A DNA stretch of 64,000 nucleotides from Fibrobacterota bacterium. Its GTDB lineage: Bacteria > Fibrobacterota > Chitinivibrionia > Chitinivibrionales > Chitinispirillaceae. Shown one piece after another: positions 17,568 through 26,767 of this stretch. Position 1 is the first letter of the stretch. Each line of letters begins with the position of its first letter. The position numbers and the translations under genes were made by a program. The notes beneath the pieces are model-generated. The model was not told where the DNA came from. It made no database searches and saw only the letters and a program-made list of their open reading frames with translations. The stretch spans positions 62,001 through 126,000 of the forward strand of contig JAEWVR010000042.1 of assembly GCA_023459055.1 (NCBI GenBank), written 5' to 3'.

Positions 17568-20500
17568 ATGAAAAGTGGAAAAATATCAATCGGTCATCCT
17601 GTCGATGTCGCAACGGGGATGGTAACTGAAGACAAAACGGATATTGCAATTGCAGGAAAAGTGCCGCTAACATGGGAACGGCACTATAACCACTTTATGC
17701 ATGATCAGGAGCACTCACCTCTGGGTATAGGCTGGTCGAATCGTTATTTTGTTACTCTTACCAGAGAGGAATCCCGTTTCTGTCTCAATAGTGCCGATGG
17801 TGATACTGTCTATTTCGATGATCCTGATAACGCTGTTGACAAGGGTGTAATAGTACGGAACCTGACTACCTCTCAGGAACTTTCAGCGTATCGTGATAAT
17901 TACATTGTGACTAACTGGGATGTTGAAACGGGGAAAATTGAACGGTATATATTTAAAACCTCTGGTTCCGGATATGAAGCAAGACTCGCAAGTATTGAGG
18001 ACTTAACCGGTCAGGCACTTGACCTGATCTATGATTCCGGATCGCATCTTACAGGAGTAGCACAGCGTTTAGAGAAAAAACGTCTTATCATTTCCTATAC
18101 AACTGCAAACCAGATAGAAAAAGTCAGTCTTGAACTGTCAAAGTATAACTCCCGCACACTGGTATACTATTCGTATGATGAACAGGGATGTCTTGTTGCG
18201 GCAAAAGATGCCCGCGGGTTTATTGACCGGTACGAATATGATGAACAAAAACGTTTGACACGTGAAATAGTCAAGGATGGCGGGATCTTTTATTTCAACT
18301 ATGACGATAAAGATCGCTGTGTTAAAACCTCCGGTCTTGACCGGTACGACGAAAAGACCTTGAAATTTCTCGATCACATCGGGTGGACCGAGGTAACCAA
18401 CAGTTATGGTTTTACAACGCGATATCAGCATACACCCAGCGGTCAGGTGTTGAGTGTCGCTGAGCCGACAGGGGGGATAAAAACCACGGAGTACGATGAC
18501 TATGGCAGAATTGTCAAGGAGATCGATGCGCTTGGTGGTGTGATTGGGTATGAGTATGATTCGATGGGAAATCGGTCGAAAATCATCGATCAACTTGGGA
18601 ATTGCTGGGAAATAGAATTTAACAACTTTCATCAACCGGTAACATTGACAGCATCCGATGGAGGTGTGTGGACACGGAAATATGATAAACAGCACCGTCT
18701 TATTGAGACAGCTAATCCCCTTGGTGCAGTCTGGAATCTAAAATATGATTTTGAGGGAAATCTTGTCTCGTCAACAGATCCTCTTGGAGCAGAGTTCAGA
18801 CAGTCATTTACAACTAATGGTATTCTCCATGATATCACCGATCCGCTTGGAAATGTTACAAAATATCAGTTTGATGAGGAGAACAGGCTTATTGAGAAGC
18901 TGGGGCCGATGGGAGATACTACCAGGTTTGAATACGATACTGCAGGAAATCCGCTGAGAATCATCTTCCCGGATAAGACTACGATCAGAGGTGAATACAA
19001 TGCGGGCGGACAACTGACGAGATTTATTGATGGTGAAGGGAGAGAGACCAGATATATCTATGGTTCTTGTCAACGGCTTCTGGAAAAAATTGATCCCAAT
19101 AAAAACAGCGTGCGGTTCGAGTGGGGAACCGAGCCGAAACAGCTTGACCGTGTGATCAATGAAAAAGGTGAGGTTTACACATTTGATCGGGATGGTGTTG
19201 GAAGGGTTATCAGAGAAACCGGATTTGATAAGCGGGTAACGCGCTTCGACTACGATATGGCAGGCCGCCTCCTGGCAACTACAAACAACATGGACAAACG
19301 CATAGTCTTCAAACGCAATGCAAAAGGTATGCTGGTCAAGGAGACACTGCCAGGCGGTGGTATAACCTCCTTTGATTATGATCCGATCGGTAATCTCATC
19401 TCTGCTGTAAATGAAGAGTGTAAGGTTGCATTTGAGCGGGATCCTCTTGGTAGAATTATTAAAGAGATGCAGGGCGATGATTGGGTTGAGACTGAATATG
19501 ATGCTGTAAGCAATATTGTCAGAAATACCACAAGTAAAGGCTTTGAAGCAACATACAAAAACAACGCTAATGGTGATATGGTCGAGCTCACAACAAATGG
19601 CAACCACACAGTAGAGTTCAATCGCAATTCCTATGGTGAAGAAACATCCCGCTTGCTGCCGGGAAAACGCGCAAGGCTTGACCGAGAATATGACAATGTC
19701 GGACAGATGGTCGAACAGCGGCTGCATGTGCTTCCCAAAGATGTCTCGTATGCACTCAGTTTATCGGATGATTTGTCTGCAGGAACAAAAAGTAACATTG
19801 CGATAAGCAGAAGCTATCGGTACGATAATGCCGGCTCGCTGCTATCAATTGATGATGATTTCTGGGGAAAGACTGAGTATGTCTACGATCCCGCACAGAG
19901 GCTGATTAAAGCATTACGATCAAAGGGTGAGAGTGAACAGTTCGCGTATGACAGTACCGGGAACATGGAACAGAAAATCTCCGGAAGCGAGGAGATCCGG
20001 AATACGTATGGTGCAGGCAATCAGCTCCAGAGTTCTGGCGATACGAAGTACGAATATGATGACAATGGTCGACGGATAAGAAAAATTGAACAAGCATCCA
20101 CATCTTCACCGAAAGAGTGGATTTACACCTGGGATGAACGGGACCAGCTGAAAACGGTTACAAGACCTGATGGAGAAGTGTGGGAATATGCATATGATGC
20201 CTTAGGTCGTCGTATTTCAAAAAAGGGTTCTGATAAAACTGAGCAATTTGTATGGTACGGGAATGTTGTCATCCACAATGCGGTAAACGAAATAGAGCCG
20301 ATTACCTGGCTATTTGAGCATCGATCGTTCAGGCCCCTTGGGAAAATTGAGAATGGCAATTTCTATTCAGTCATTACCGACCATCTCGGAACTCCACGGG
20401 AGATGGTGGATGAAGCGGGTAGAATAGTTTGGTCGGTAGTTCATAAATCGTGGGGACTTGTTGACAGAACCGGGGTTAATGAGGTTGAGTGTCAGATACG

Positions 20501-21083
20501 ATTTCAGGGTCAATGGTTTGATGATGAAAGCGGGTTGTGTTATAATCGGTTCAGGTACTATGATGGAGAGGTTGGGCAGTTTTTATGTAAGGATCCAATT
20601 GGACTTCTGGGGGGATTAAATGAGTTTAGATATTCTTTTAATCCGATAAACTGGTTAGATCCGCTTGGTTTAAAAAAATGTGAACTAACAGTCCAAAGAG
20701 ATCCAGATCATGACAATAGAATTACTTCTGTAACTGGTTTTGTAACTTCTGAAAATATTGGTGGTGGATCTAATACAAATACTTCATCCCGAAGAGAGGC
20801 AAGGTCTAAGGGTTATTCTACTGATGATGCGGGTCATCCGATTGCAAGACTGCTTGGAGGGCCAGGTGGAAAAAATTATGTATTTCCACAAGATTCTCAC
20901 ATTAACAGAGGAATATTCGCACAATTTGAAGGACGAATTGCAAGTCGTATTTTAGCAACCGGACGCTCTGTTAGTATAGTGTTGAAATTTGACTATGCAA
21001 ACGGTGGGACACGACCAACGGGTATTATCTATGAGGCTTTATTCCAAGACGGGATTTATATGAGTCAATATTTTAACAATTAA
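17568..21083 (+). CDS. Rhs-repeat T6SS effector with NS-type nuclease tip
   Basis: 1171 residues. A DUF6531-type N-terminus (GHPVDVATGMV; LTWERHYN) is followed by many YD repeats (e.g. YEYDSMGNRSKI, FEYDTAGNPLRI) forming the Rhs cocoon over about 170-1000. The core ends with RFRYYDGEVGQF and the self-cleavage motif DPIGLLGG at 1009-1016. The variable tip (about 1036-1171) has DDAGHPIARLLGG with H1090 as the likely catalytic His, then NYVFPQDSHINRG, matching DNA/RNA non-specific endonucleases of the Endonuclea_NS_2 kind. There is no PAAR domain of its own, so delivery likely uses the preceding gene. Tip DNA is visibly more AT-rich than the core, a sign of tip exchange. Confidence 0.92.
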   Translation: MKSGKISIGHPVDVATGMVTEDKTDIAIAGKVPLTWERHYNHFMHDQEHSPLGIGWSNRYFVTLTREESRFCLNSADGDTVYFDDPDNAVDKGVIVRNLTTSQELSAYRDNYIVTNWDVETGKIERYIFKTSGSGYEARLASIEDLTGQALDLIYDSGSHLTGVAQRLEKKRLIISYTTANQIEKVSLELSKYNSRTLVYYSYDEQGCLVAAKDARGFIDRYEYDEQKRLTREIVKDGGIFYFNYDDKDRCVKTSGLDRYDEKTLKFLDHIGWTEVTNSYGFTTRYQHTPSGQVLSVAEPTGGIKTTEYDDYGRIVKEIDALGGVIGYEYDSMGNRSKIIDQLGNCWEIEFNNFHQPVTLTASDGGVWTRKYDKQHRLIETANPLGAVWNLKYDFEGNLVSSTDPLGAEFRQSFTTNGILHDITDPLGNVTKYQFDEENRLIEKLGPMGDTTRFEYDTAGNPLRIIFPDKTTIRGEYNAGGQLTRFIDGEGRETRYIYGSCQRLLEKIDPNKNSVRFEWGTEPKQLDRVINEKGEVYTFDRDGVGRVIRETGFDKRVTRFDYDMAGRLLATTNNMDKRIVFKRNAKGMLVKETLPGGGITSFDYDPIGNLISAVNEECKVAFERDPLGRIIKEMQGDDWVETEYDAVSNIVRNTTSKGFEATYKNNANGDMVELTTNGNHTVEFNRNSYGEETSRLLPGKRARLDREYDNVGQMVEQRLHVLPKDVSYALSLSDDLSAGTKSNIAISRSYRYDNAGSLLSIDDDFWGKTEYVYDPAQRLIKALRSKGESEQFAYDSTGNMEQKISGSEEIRNTYGAGNQLQSSGDTKYEYDDNGRRIRKIEQASTSSPKEWIYTWDERDQLKTVTRPDGEVWEYAYDALGRRISKKGSDKTEQFVWYGNVVIHNAVNEIEPITWLFEHRSFRPLGKIENGNFYSVITDHLGTPREMVDEAGRIVWSVVHKSWGLVDRTGVNEVECQIRFQGQWFDDESGLCYNRFRYYDGEVGQFLCKDPIGLLGGLNEFRYSFNPINWLDPLGLKKCELTVQRDPDHDNRITSVTGFVTSENIGGGSNTNTSSRREARSKGYSTDDAGHPIARLLGGPGGKNYVFPQDSHINRGIFAQFEGRIASRILATGRSVSIVLKFDYANGGTRPTGIIYEALFQDGIYMSQYFNN

Positions 21084-21100
21084 CCAAGGATATTTACTCC

Positions 21101-21550
21101 ATGGTCAATCACGACATTAAAAAAGCAAAAGAAGTATTAGAATCATTTATGACGGAAATGAATTTATGGGAAATTAAAGCATTTCCAATGCGATACCAAA
21201 TTACAAGTGACGAAGGATATCCTATCGTTCATGAATTACAGCAAATCTATAATCGTTGGTTAGTAAAAAAAGAACGTAAATTTGGGCGGCTAATTCAACT
21301 CAATGGAAAATTGAGATGTGCGAATGTAGGATTTCCACCAGAATATGATCCAGAATATGAAAAGATCGTTTCTCACGAAATAATTAATGATAAGAAGATC
21401 GTTTTTCATACAGAACTGCAAGATCAAAGCATTTCGACTCTAAAGACACAACTCAAATATACGATTCTTTTCATTAATGGTGAATATAAGATTGACAAAA
21501 AAGAAGAGTATTCACTCGTTAAAGAGAAATGGATATTGCTTCATATGTAA
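21101..21550 (+). CDS. Probable immunity protein for the Rhs nuclease
   Basis: 149 residues, no signal peptide, starting 17 nt after the Rhs stop. The layout suggests an NTF2-like immunity fold: N-terminal helices with KAKEVLESFMTEMN, a central LQQIYNRWLVKKERK, and strands KIVFHTELQ, QLKYTILFINGEYKI. The fold is inferred by eye only. It shares the AT-rich composition of the Rhs tip, as expected for a toxin-immunity unit acquired together. It should act in the cytoplasm to block the nuclease tip. The role follows from position, and the family assignment is tentative. Confidence 0.7.
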   Translation: MVNHDIKKAKEVLESFMTEMNLWEIKAFPMRYQITSDEGYPIVHELQQIYNRWLVKKERKFGRLIQLNGKLRCANVGFPPEYDPEYEKIVSHEIINDKKIVFHTELQDQSISTLKTQLKYTILFINGEYKIDKKEEYSLVKEKWILLHM

Positions 21551-22012
21551 ATGACTAAAGGATATATGTTGTATTTTATTTTACATCGTAACTGTTTGTT
21601 TAAGATTCATTTGAAACGTTGCAATATGTGGGTGTTCGTAAAAAATTTGACAAACAAAATGGCCTACGTGTCCTTTACTACAAGCAAGGTTTAAAGGGAA
21701 TCCTTAATTTGTGTGATAAAGTAAAGAAATACAACATTGTATGGCTTGTTACTTCATAGAAATTAACAATATAACACATACCAATCACAAATATTCGCAC
21801 GGATACCTTTAATTTATTTGATGAGGTAAAGAATTGTAATATTGTGTGGCCTGTCACTTCAGTGCAGGTCTTCAGCTCTTCCTCTTCTTGATTGGGGTAA
21901 GAAAAAGTATACCATGGAATTATGGCGAACAAGTGCCCACAACAAAACCGTACTATTCAGTATGCAGCATCTGAAGCACAACTGCTATCAAAACAACAAA
22001 CCGGAACTCTGA
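21551..22012. repeat. Decayed coding remnant with a 51-bp imperfect direct repeat
   Basis: No intact gene is visible. Two 51-bp segments, 21706-21756 and 21811-21861, are imperfect direct copies exactly 105 bp (35 codons) apart. Translated on the plus strand in one shared frame they read NLCDKVKKYNIVWLVTS and NLFDEVKNCNIVWPVTS, with several synonymous differences. A further open stretch precedes the first copy (from about 21609, containing KFDKQNGLRVLYYKQGLKG). Stops separate the pieces. The likeliest reading is a duplicated, inactivated gene left behind at the variable end of an Rhs locus. Confidence 0.4.
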
Positions 22013-22762
22013 ATGCCTGAAAACAAACCCTCATCACCTGTCAATCCCGTCAAGCACTCAATCGACCGGACCCTAAGGACAATCGAGCGACGTACACGCC
22101 ACTATCGTAATACTATCATTGTTGTTGTTGCAATTGTTGCAATTGCGGCGATAGTATCATTGGTAACGTTTTCCTGGCAACCACTCTGCGCGATTTTTCT
22201 CCTTCCTGCGGTTGTTGTTACATTTATTTATCTCGATTGTCGTGTTATTAAAATCTGGAGTGACGAGCTTCTTGACCTGTGGAAAAAAAACGAACTTGAT
22301 CTTGACTCATACACCAGATCGATCACCATGATGAAAATGATTCCAAAATTTACAATTAACAGCATGTTCAAGCTCTTACCGGTGCAGTGTACAGTTAAAA
22401 AAGAAGATGCCAGTATTCGTGTTGTGATTGCAGCAACACTATCCTCCATCAGTTCCAGTCATCTGCTTAACAGCATTGTATCGCTTTGCATAGGAATAGC
22501 CGTTCCCTTATCGGTTGCAATCAGTCTGGTTACCTTTTCGCTATGGCCGCTTTCTGGTACACTGACAGGAGTTCTTGCAGTTGCAGCAAAACCGTTTTTC
22601 GAACGGAAGCTCTGGCACCGCTGGCAAACAACGGTATCGGGAATCAGCGAAAAACCCGATAAAGAAACTTTGGAAAAAGCGCTCCAATTACTTCCCTGGG
22701 AGACAATATCTCTAAAGCAAAAACAGCAGATATTCAAATTTCTTCTCACATCATCATCATGA
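22013..22762 (+). CDS. Membrane protein of unknown function
   Basis: 249 residues. After a basic N-terminus (RTLRTIERRTRHYRN) come two adjacent membrane helices (about 38-57 and 60-78), a cytoplasmic or loop region with KKNELDLDSYTRS, and two more hydrophobic segments (about 157-177 and 180-200). A soluble C-terminal tail ends LLPWETISLKQKQQIFKFLL. I do not recognise the family. It is the last plus-strand gene before the cysteine desulfurase (31 bp gap) and is separated from the immunity gene by the decayed region. The ATG lacks a clear ribosome site. Confidence 0.6.
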   Translation: MPENKPSSPVNPVKHSIDRTLRTIERRTRHYRNTIIVVVAIVAIAAIVSLVTFSWQPLCAIFLLPAVVVTFIYLDCRVIKIWSDELLDLWKKNELDLDSYTRSITMMKMIPKFTINSMFKLLPVQCTVKKEDASIRVVIAATLSSISSSHLLNSIVSLCIGIAVPLSVAISLVTFSLWPLSGTLTGVLAVAAKPFFERKLWHRWQTTVSGISEKPDKETLEKALQLLPWETISLKQKQQIFKFLLTSSS

Positions 22763-22793
22763 CAGAATGATATTTTTGGAGTAGTAATTGCTT

Positions 22794-23966
22794 ATGGCTA
22801 ATAATCCCTCAGATTCAATAAAACTACCAATATATTTAGACTACTGTGCCACAACTCCTGTTGATACACGAGTACTTGACAAAATGTATCCTTATTTTTC
22901 CCGAAAATTTGGTAATGCGTCAAGCCGTGACCATTCGTTCGGTTGGGATGCCCAGGAAGCTGTGGAGATTGCCCGTAGTGCAGCAGCTCAGATAGTGAAT
23001 GTGTCAACGTCTGATATTTTCTTTACTGCAAGCGCGACCGAGAGTATTAATAGTGCCATTAAGGGAATAGCCTTTGGTCTTAAAAACAAAGGAAATCATA
23101 TAATAACGACATCTGTTGAACACAGTGCGGTCCTGCAAACATGCCGGTTTCTGGAACAGAACGGTTTTAAAATCACGTATCTGTCTGTCAACAATGAGGG
23201 GAACCTTGACTTAGAGGAACTTAAGAACGCGATTCGTGATACTACCATACTTATTGCAGTTATGCATGCAAACAATGAAACGGGTGTTATTTTCCCGATC
23301 GCCGAAATCGGACGGATTGCACACGAGCATGCTATAACGTTTTTTACAGACGCGACTCAGACTGTAGGGAAAATTGCAGTCGATTTTTTATCCCTTAACG
23401 TGTGTTGTGCGGCATTTTCCGCACATAAAATGTACGGTCCAAAGGGTGCTGCAGCTTTGTATATCAACGGGATTGATCTCAGGAAAAATATCGTGCCGCT
23501 TATTCATGGTGGAGGTCAGGAACAGAATATCCGAAGTGGTACGCACAATGTACCTGCAATTGTGGGATTTGGTGAAGCATGCCGCATTGCGCAAATGGAA
23601 ATGGAAACCGATAGGGTAAAAACCATGTTTTTAAGAAACCTGTGGGAACGCGAATTGACATCATGCATAACGGGTATTCAGATTAATGGATGCCTCAAAG
23701 CAAGGCTCCCACATATAAGTAATCTTTCATTTCCGGATATTGAAGGACGGGAATTTATACGTCGTATCAATACAATAGCTCTTTCAACATCATCAGCATG
23801 CTCAAGTGGCACTTCAGGTGCAAGCCATGTCCTTAAAGCCATGGGAAAAAGCGAGTCGTCAATCAGAGGTGCAATTCGTATGAGTTGCGGGCGCTTCTCA
23901 ACAGAAGAGGAAATCCGATTTGCTGTTGATGAATTTAAACGCACGTATGCCCTGAAGTTGGCTTAA
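22794..23966 (+). CDS. Cysteine desulfurase (NifS/IscS family)
   Basis: 390 residues of the PLP-dependent class V aminotransferase fold. Visible features are the N-terminal IYLDYCATTPVD, HSAVLQTC, HANNETG, the PLP-lysine site SAHKMYGPKG (K212), the substrate-binding RSGTHNVPA, and the catalytic cysteine in SSACSSG (C336). It removes sulfur from cysteine for Fe-S cluster or thionucleoside synthesis. No iscU, iscR or nifU is beside it, so it may be an extra copy. GGAG at 22778-22781 allows either the TTG at 22788 or the ATG at 22794; I use the ATG. Its last codons form one arm of a 38-bp inverted repeat. Confidence 0.9.
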   Translation: MANNPSDSIKLPIYLDYCATTPVDTRVLDKMYPYFSRKFGNASSRDHSFGWDAQEAVEIARSAAAQIVNVSTSDIFFTASATESINSAIKGIAFGLKNKGNHIITTSVEHSAVLQTCRFLEQNGFKITYLSVNNEGNLDLEELKNAIRDTTILIAVMHANNETGVIFPIAEIGRIAHEHAITFFTDATQTVGKIAVDFLSLNVCCAAFSAHKMYGPKGAAALYINGIDLRKNIVPLIHGGGQEQNIRSGTHNVPAIVGFGEACRIAQMEMETDRVKTMFLRNLWERELTSCITGIQINGCLKARLPHISNLSFPDIEGREFIRRINTIALSTSSACSSGTSGASHVLKAMGKSESSIRGAIRMSCGRFSTEEEIRFAVDEFKRTYALKLA

Positions 23967-23988
23967 CCGCTGCTGCGCGGTCAGTTCA
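23951..23988 (+). repeat. Left arm of a 38-bp inverted repeat flanking the accessory zone
   Basis: CCTGAAGTTGGCTT followed by AACCGCTGCTGC and a GGTCAGTTCA end. The arm spans the stop of the cysteine desulfurase gene. The reverse complement of 27168-27205 matches it at 35 of 38 positions. Confidence 0.75.
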
Positions 23989-24134
23989 CGCTCCTGATAC
24001 CTGTGATTGTCAAAATAATCAGCATACATCCTGAAAAATTGTTTGTCATTCACTACTGCTAAAGTATTAGCCTTTGATCATTTATACGGATTGAATACAG
24101 CCCTTCACGGGTACCTTTCAATTTCTCCTATCTG

Positions 24135-24373
24135 TTAGCTGGAGGTATTCTGAGATCGTTTATAGATAAGGTCTTCTTTACAAATCTGTTTGCCATATAA
24201 ATACTTTGTATCAGGTGTAAATTCTGCTGCATGGTCATTCCACCATGCACTGATCTTATTCACATCCGGCCAGGGTAGAAAGTATTCTACGTCAAGATCG
24301 ACACGTTCATCGATTGGGTTATCGTTTGGTGTCCCTTTAAAATCATCAGGTGCATCGTGTTCATACCACTAAT
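24135..24373 (-). pseudogene. C-terminal fragment of a HEAT-repeat T6SS-associated (TIGR02270-like) protein
   Basis: The minus strand encodes about 79 residues ending at TAA 24135-24137, reading ..EHDAPDDFKGTPND.., DLDVEYFLPWPDVNKISAWW and FTPDTKYLYGKQICKEDL. The 'L-P-W-P-D-..-W-W-..-F-x-P-..-Y-L-x-G' pattern resembles the C-terminal end of TIGR02270 HEAT-like proteins found near T6SS genes; that match is from memory. A TAG sits directly before the fragment and no start is available. A second frame just upstream (NDAFYGKISG) suggests a frameshift plus loss of the N-terminal part. Confidence 0.5.
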
Positions 24374-24470
24374 TTTCCCGTAGAAAGCGTCATTGTAAAA
24401 TTATATTTAATGACTGTATCGGTGTGAGCAACGTATATCTAAACAAGGTTGTCTTAAACTGGGATGATTC

Positions 24471-24817
24471 ATGACAAAAAAAATTATTAGTCTCGGGCAT
24501 CAAATCATAAAGGCACTGACATTCGAACAGATTGAATCACTTATTGACGCAATCGGTTCAGAGACTCTTCTTGGAAGATTATGTTGTGCGGATATCATAG
24601 AAATGACGCTTGACATATGGAAAAATATTTTTCGTGTATCATTCCCGATCCGTCTGCATCGAGCAGCGATTATCAGAGTCCCGTAGCATGGATAAAAGTA
24701 TTGTTGGATCTGAATCCTCAGGCATATTCTCATCTGGTTGAGCAATGGAAGGTACGTCACTGTCGAAAGAGAAACCTTTGGATGAAGATGAGAAGTGAAA
24801 AGCTGCCGGTGGATTGA
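24471..24817 (+). pseudogene. Frameshifted small gene of unknown family
   Basis: Two overlapping frames look like parts of one protein. The first (24471-24686) begins MTKKIISLGHQIIKAL and reads well to DIWKNIFRVS; the second (open from before 24617 to the stop at 24815-24817) carries PSASSSDYQSPVAWIKVLLD and VEQWKVRHCRKRNLWMKM. The switch would lie at about 24620-24650. A basic Trp-rich C-terminus like this occurs in several uncharacterised families. It may also be two unrelated chance ORFs. Confidence 0.35.
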
Positions 24818-25046
24818 AGTAGTTGTGAGTTTAATTTTTATGTCTCTATTGCGTGGCAGTTAGAAATTCTATTAAAAAGTTTCATCACCACATTAAAATT
24901 TTATATATTTATAAAGTTATTCATATTTCTATTCATTTCATTTATGAATAATGATACAATATAATATATCATATTGAATATTATGACGATATAACATATA
25001 TGAAATTTACATTTAATTATTCACATTAATAGTCATAGAGAGTGTT

Positions 25047-26369
25047 ATGTCATCACCTATAAGAGAATTTCTTGAGAAAGGTCCAGCTACTTCAAAAGAG
25101 ATTCAGCTTAGAACCGGATTCAGCCAACCGACTGTTGCCCGGAATCTGCGGGAAATGGGAGATAGTGTAATCAAATTACCAGAAGGACGGTCAGTTCGAT
25201 ATGCAGTAACGTGTAATGCGTTCGGCGCAAATGACCGGTTACCGTTAGTGATGGTGGATGCACATGGTACACATGTAGTTGTTGCTAATATTCGTCCTTT
25301 GGCACATGGTGGTTTTTTTGTAGAAGCAGAAAACGGTATGTCTGAAGTGCTCCAGGGGGACAAGGGAAACGGTGTGTATGATGATCTACCTTATTTCCTT
25401 TATGATTTGTGTCCTCAGGGTTTTATAGGCCGACAAATTGCCTTGGAAATGGCTTCGCAGTCTGATGTCTTTCCCCCTGATCCCCGAAATTGGAATTCAA
25501 ACCATATTGGTCGTTTTCTGCTATCCAATGGCGATGATCTGCCAGGTAATTTCAAACTGGGAGATCAGGCCTGTTTACGGCTCCGAAAAAAACCTGTTCC
25601 TGTTTCTGAGGAGAATTATCCTGAACTTGCCGACAGTGTGATGAATGGTGTTATTCCTGGTTCTTCTACTGGTGGAGAGCAACCAAAATTTACTGCTTTT
25701 TCGGGGAACAGTTTATCGCACGTCATCGTAAAATTTTCTCCAAAGGGTGATAATAATGTGGCGCAGCGATGGCGTGACATTCTCATTACCGAACACTATG
25801 CGGCACAAGCATGTCGTCATCACAAGATACCTGCTGCCGAAACCAGGCTTCTGGACAGGGATGGTAGACTTTTTCTTGAGGCACTACGATTTGACCGTGT
25901 CGCAGAATTCGGCCGTCTGCCAATGATTTCGCTTAAAGCTATTGATAGTGAATATACCGGTTTGTTAAGTAACTGGCCACGGGTTCTGAATGCTCTGCAC
26001 TCAAGAGACCTGGTCAGCCGGCAGGATGTTGACAATGTTGCAATGCTGTGGTTGTTCGGATGCTTAATTAACAACACTGACATGCATTTGGGAAATCTTA
26101 GTTTTTCAATAGATGGAAATATGTTCCGGCTGTTGCCTGTTTATGACATGTGCTCAATGGGATTTGCTCCAAAGAGTGGTGGGGATGTTCTGCCATTTGC
26201 TTTCACTGCGGCTTTGCCTGAAAAAACAAATCTTAACGGGAATGAGGTAAGCCGGGTAATAAAAATGGCACATGACTTCTGGGATAGTTTAGCGGAAGAT
26301 GAAAGAATTTCAAAAGAACTCAGACACTTTTTAAATAAAGGAAATCCAGTCAAAGCTATCCAGAGGTAA
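25047..26369 (+). CDS. yjjJ: HipA-family kinase with fused winged-helix domain (YjjJ/HipH type)
   Basis: 440 residues, matching E. coli YjjJ (HipH) in length and layout. An N-terminal winged helix-turn-helix (about 1-60, FLEKGPATSKEIQLRTGFSQPTVARNL split by the turn) replaces a separate HipB antitoxin. The HipA-like kinase follows with STGGEQPKF (about 208-216), the catalytic-loop motif INNTDMHLGN (about 340-350) and the metal-binding LLPVYDMCSMGF. HipA kinases phosphorylate tRNA synthetases or related targets and cause growth arrest; YjjJ is toxic when overexpressed in E. coli. The start ATG has GAGAG nearby (AGAGAGTGTT). It is the one intact large gene in the accessory zone, and all key motifs are present. 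Confidence 0.88.
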   Translation: MSSPIREFLEKGPATSKEIQLRTGFSQPTVARNLREMGDSVIKLPEGRSVRYAVTCNAFGANDRLPLVMVDAHGTHVVVANIRPLAHGGFFVEAENGMSEVLQGDKGNGVYDDLPYFLYDLCPQGFIGRQIALEMASQSDVFPPDPRNWNSNHIGRFLLSNGDDLPGNFKLGDQACLRLRKKPVPVSEENYPELADSVMNGVIPGSSTGGEQPKFTAFSGNSLSHVIVKFSPKGDNNVAQRWRDILITEHYAAQACRHHKIPAAETRLLDRDGRLFLEALRFDRVAEFGRLPMISLKAIDSEYTGLLSNWPRVLNALHSRDLVSRQDVDNVAMLWLFGCLINNTDMHLGNLSFSIDGNMFRLLPVYDMCSMGFAPKSGGDVLPFAFTAALPEKTNLNGNEVSRVIKMAHDFWDSLAEDERISKELRHFLNKGNPVKAIQR

Positions 26370-26466
26370 AATCTTTGTAACACTTGTTTTCAGGAACCTG
26401 AACTGAAGTTAGGGGACACAGGGTAACTCTTTTTACACTCATTAAAGGCACTCGTGTGAACCAAAT

Positions 26467-26767
26467 TTATTGTTCAAGAATAGGAATGTCATTAATGTTG
26501 ATATTTCGGTGTCCATGAACAATTGCAAGAATAAATATATTGTCAGACTGCAATAGGTAGATTACTCTGTAGGAATATATAAAAACTTCACGAATGTATA
26601 TCATCAATTTCAGGAACAATTCTTCCGATTTCCGGGGAGGAAGGAAGTTTGGTAACTCTTTGTACAATATTACGCACTACGTTCTTAGCGTAAAATTTTG
26701 AATCGAGTGCAATGAAATCGTGTAGTACTTTTAAATCGTTACGGGCTGGTTCAGTCCAGATCACCAT
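26467..26767 (-). pseudogene. ParE/RelE-type toxin with a frameshift
   Basis: Starting at the ATG at 26767 the frame reads MVIWTEPARNDLKVLHDFIA, then FYAKNVVRNIVQRV and EIGRIVPEIDD, and stops at a TGA. The rest of a normal ParE continues in another frame: IREVFIYSYRVIYLL, DNIFILAIVHGHRN, ending at TAA 26467-26469. The span of 301 bp is not a multiple of three, so one base is extra or two are missing near 26595-26605. All usual ParE parts are present across the two frames. The start overlaps the antitoxin stop by 7 bp. Either a real inactivation or a sequencing error. Confidence 0.75.

Larger units (their letters stand above)
23967..25046. other. Gene-poor stretch with two decayed genes
   Basis: It holds a minus-strand C-terminal fragment (24135-24373) and a plus-strand frameshifted ORF (24471-24817), listed separately. 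The rest, notably 24840-25040, is very AT-rich leader sequence before the HipA-type gene, with several TATAAT-like stretches. Confidence 0.5.

Noticed and set aside
23951..23988. Integron attC site (GCTTAAC resembles the RYYYAAC core)
   Set aside because: No matching imperfect inverted arms with a second core at the proper distance, no integrase in the window, and only one inverted partner 3.2 kb away.
26405..26440. GTTAGGGGACACAGGGTAAC as an IS end
   Set aside because: Looks like some transposon termini, but no second copy, target duplication or transposase was found.
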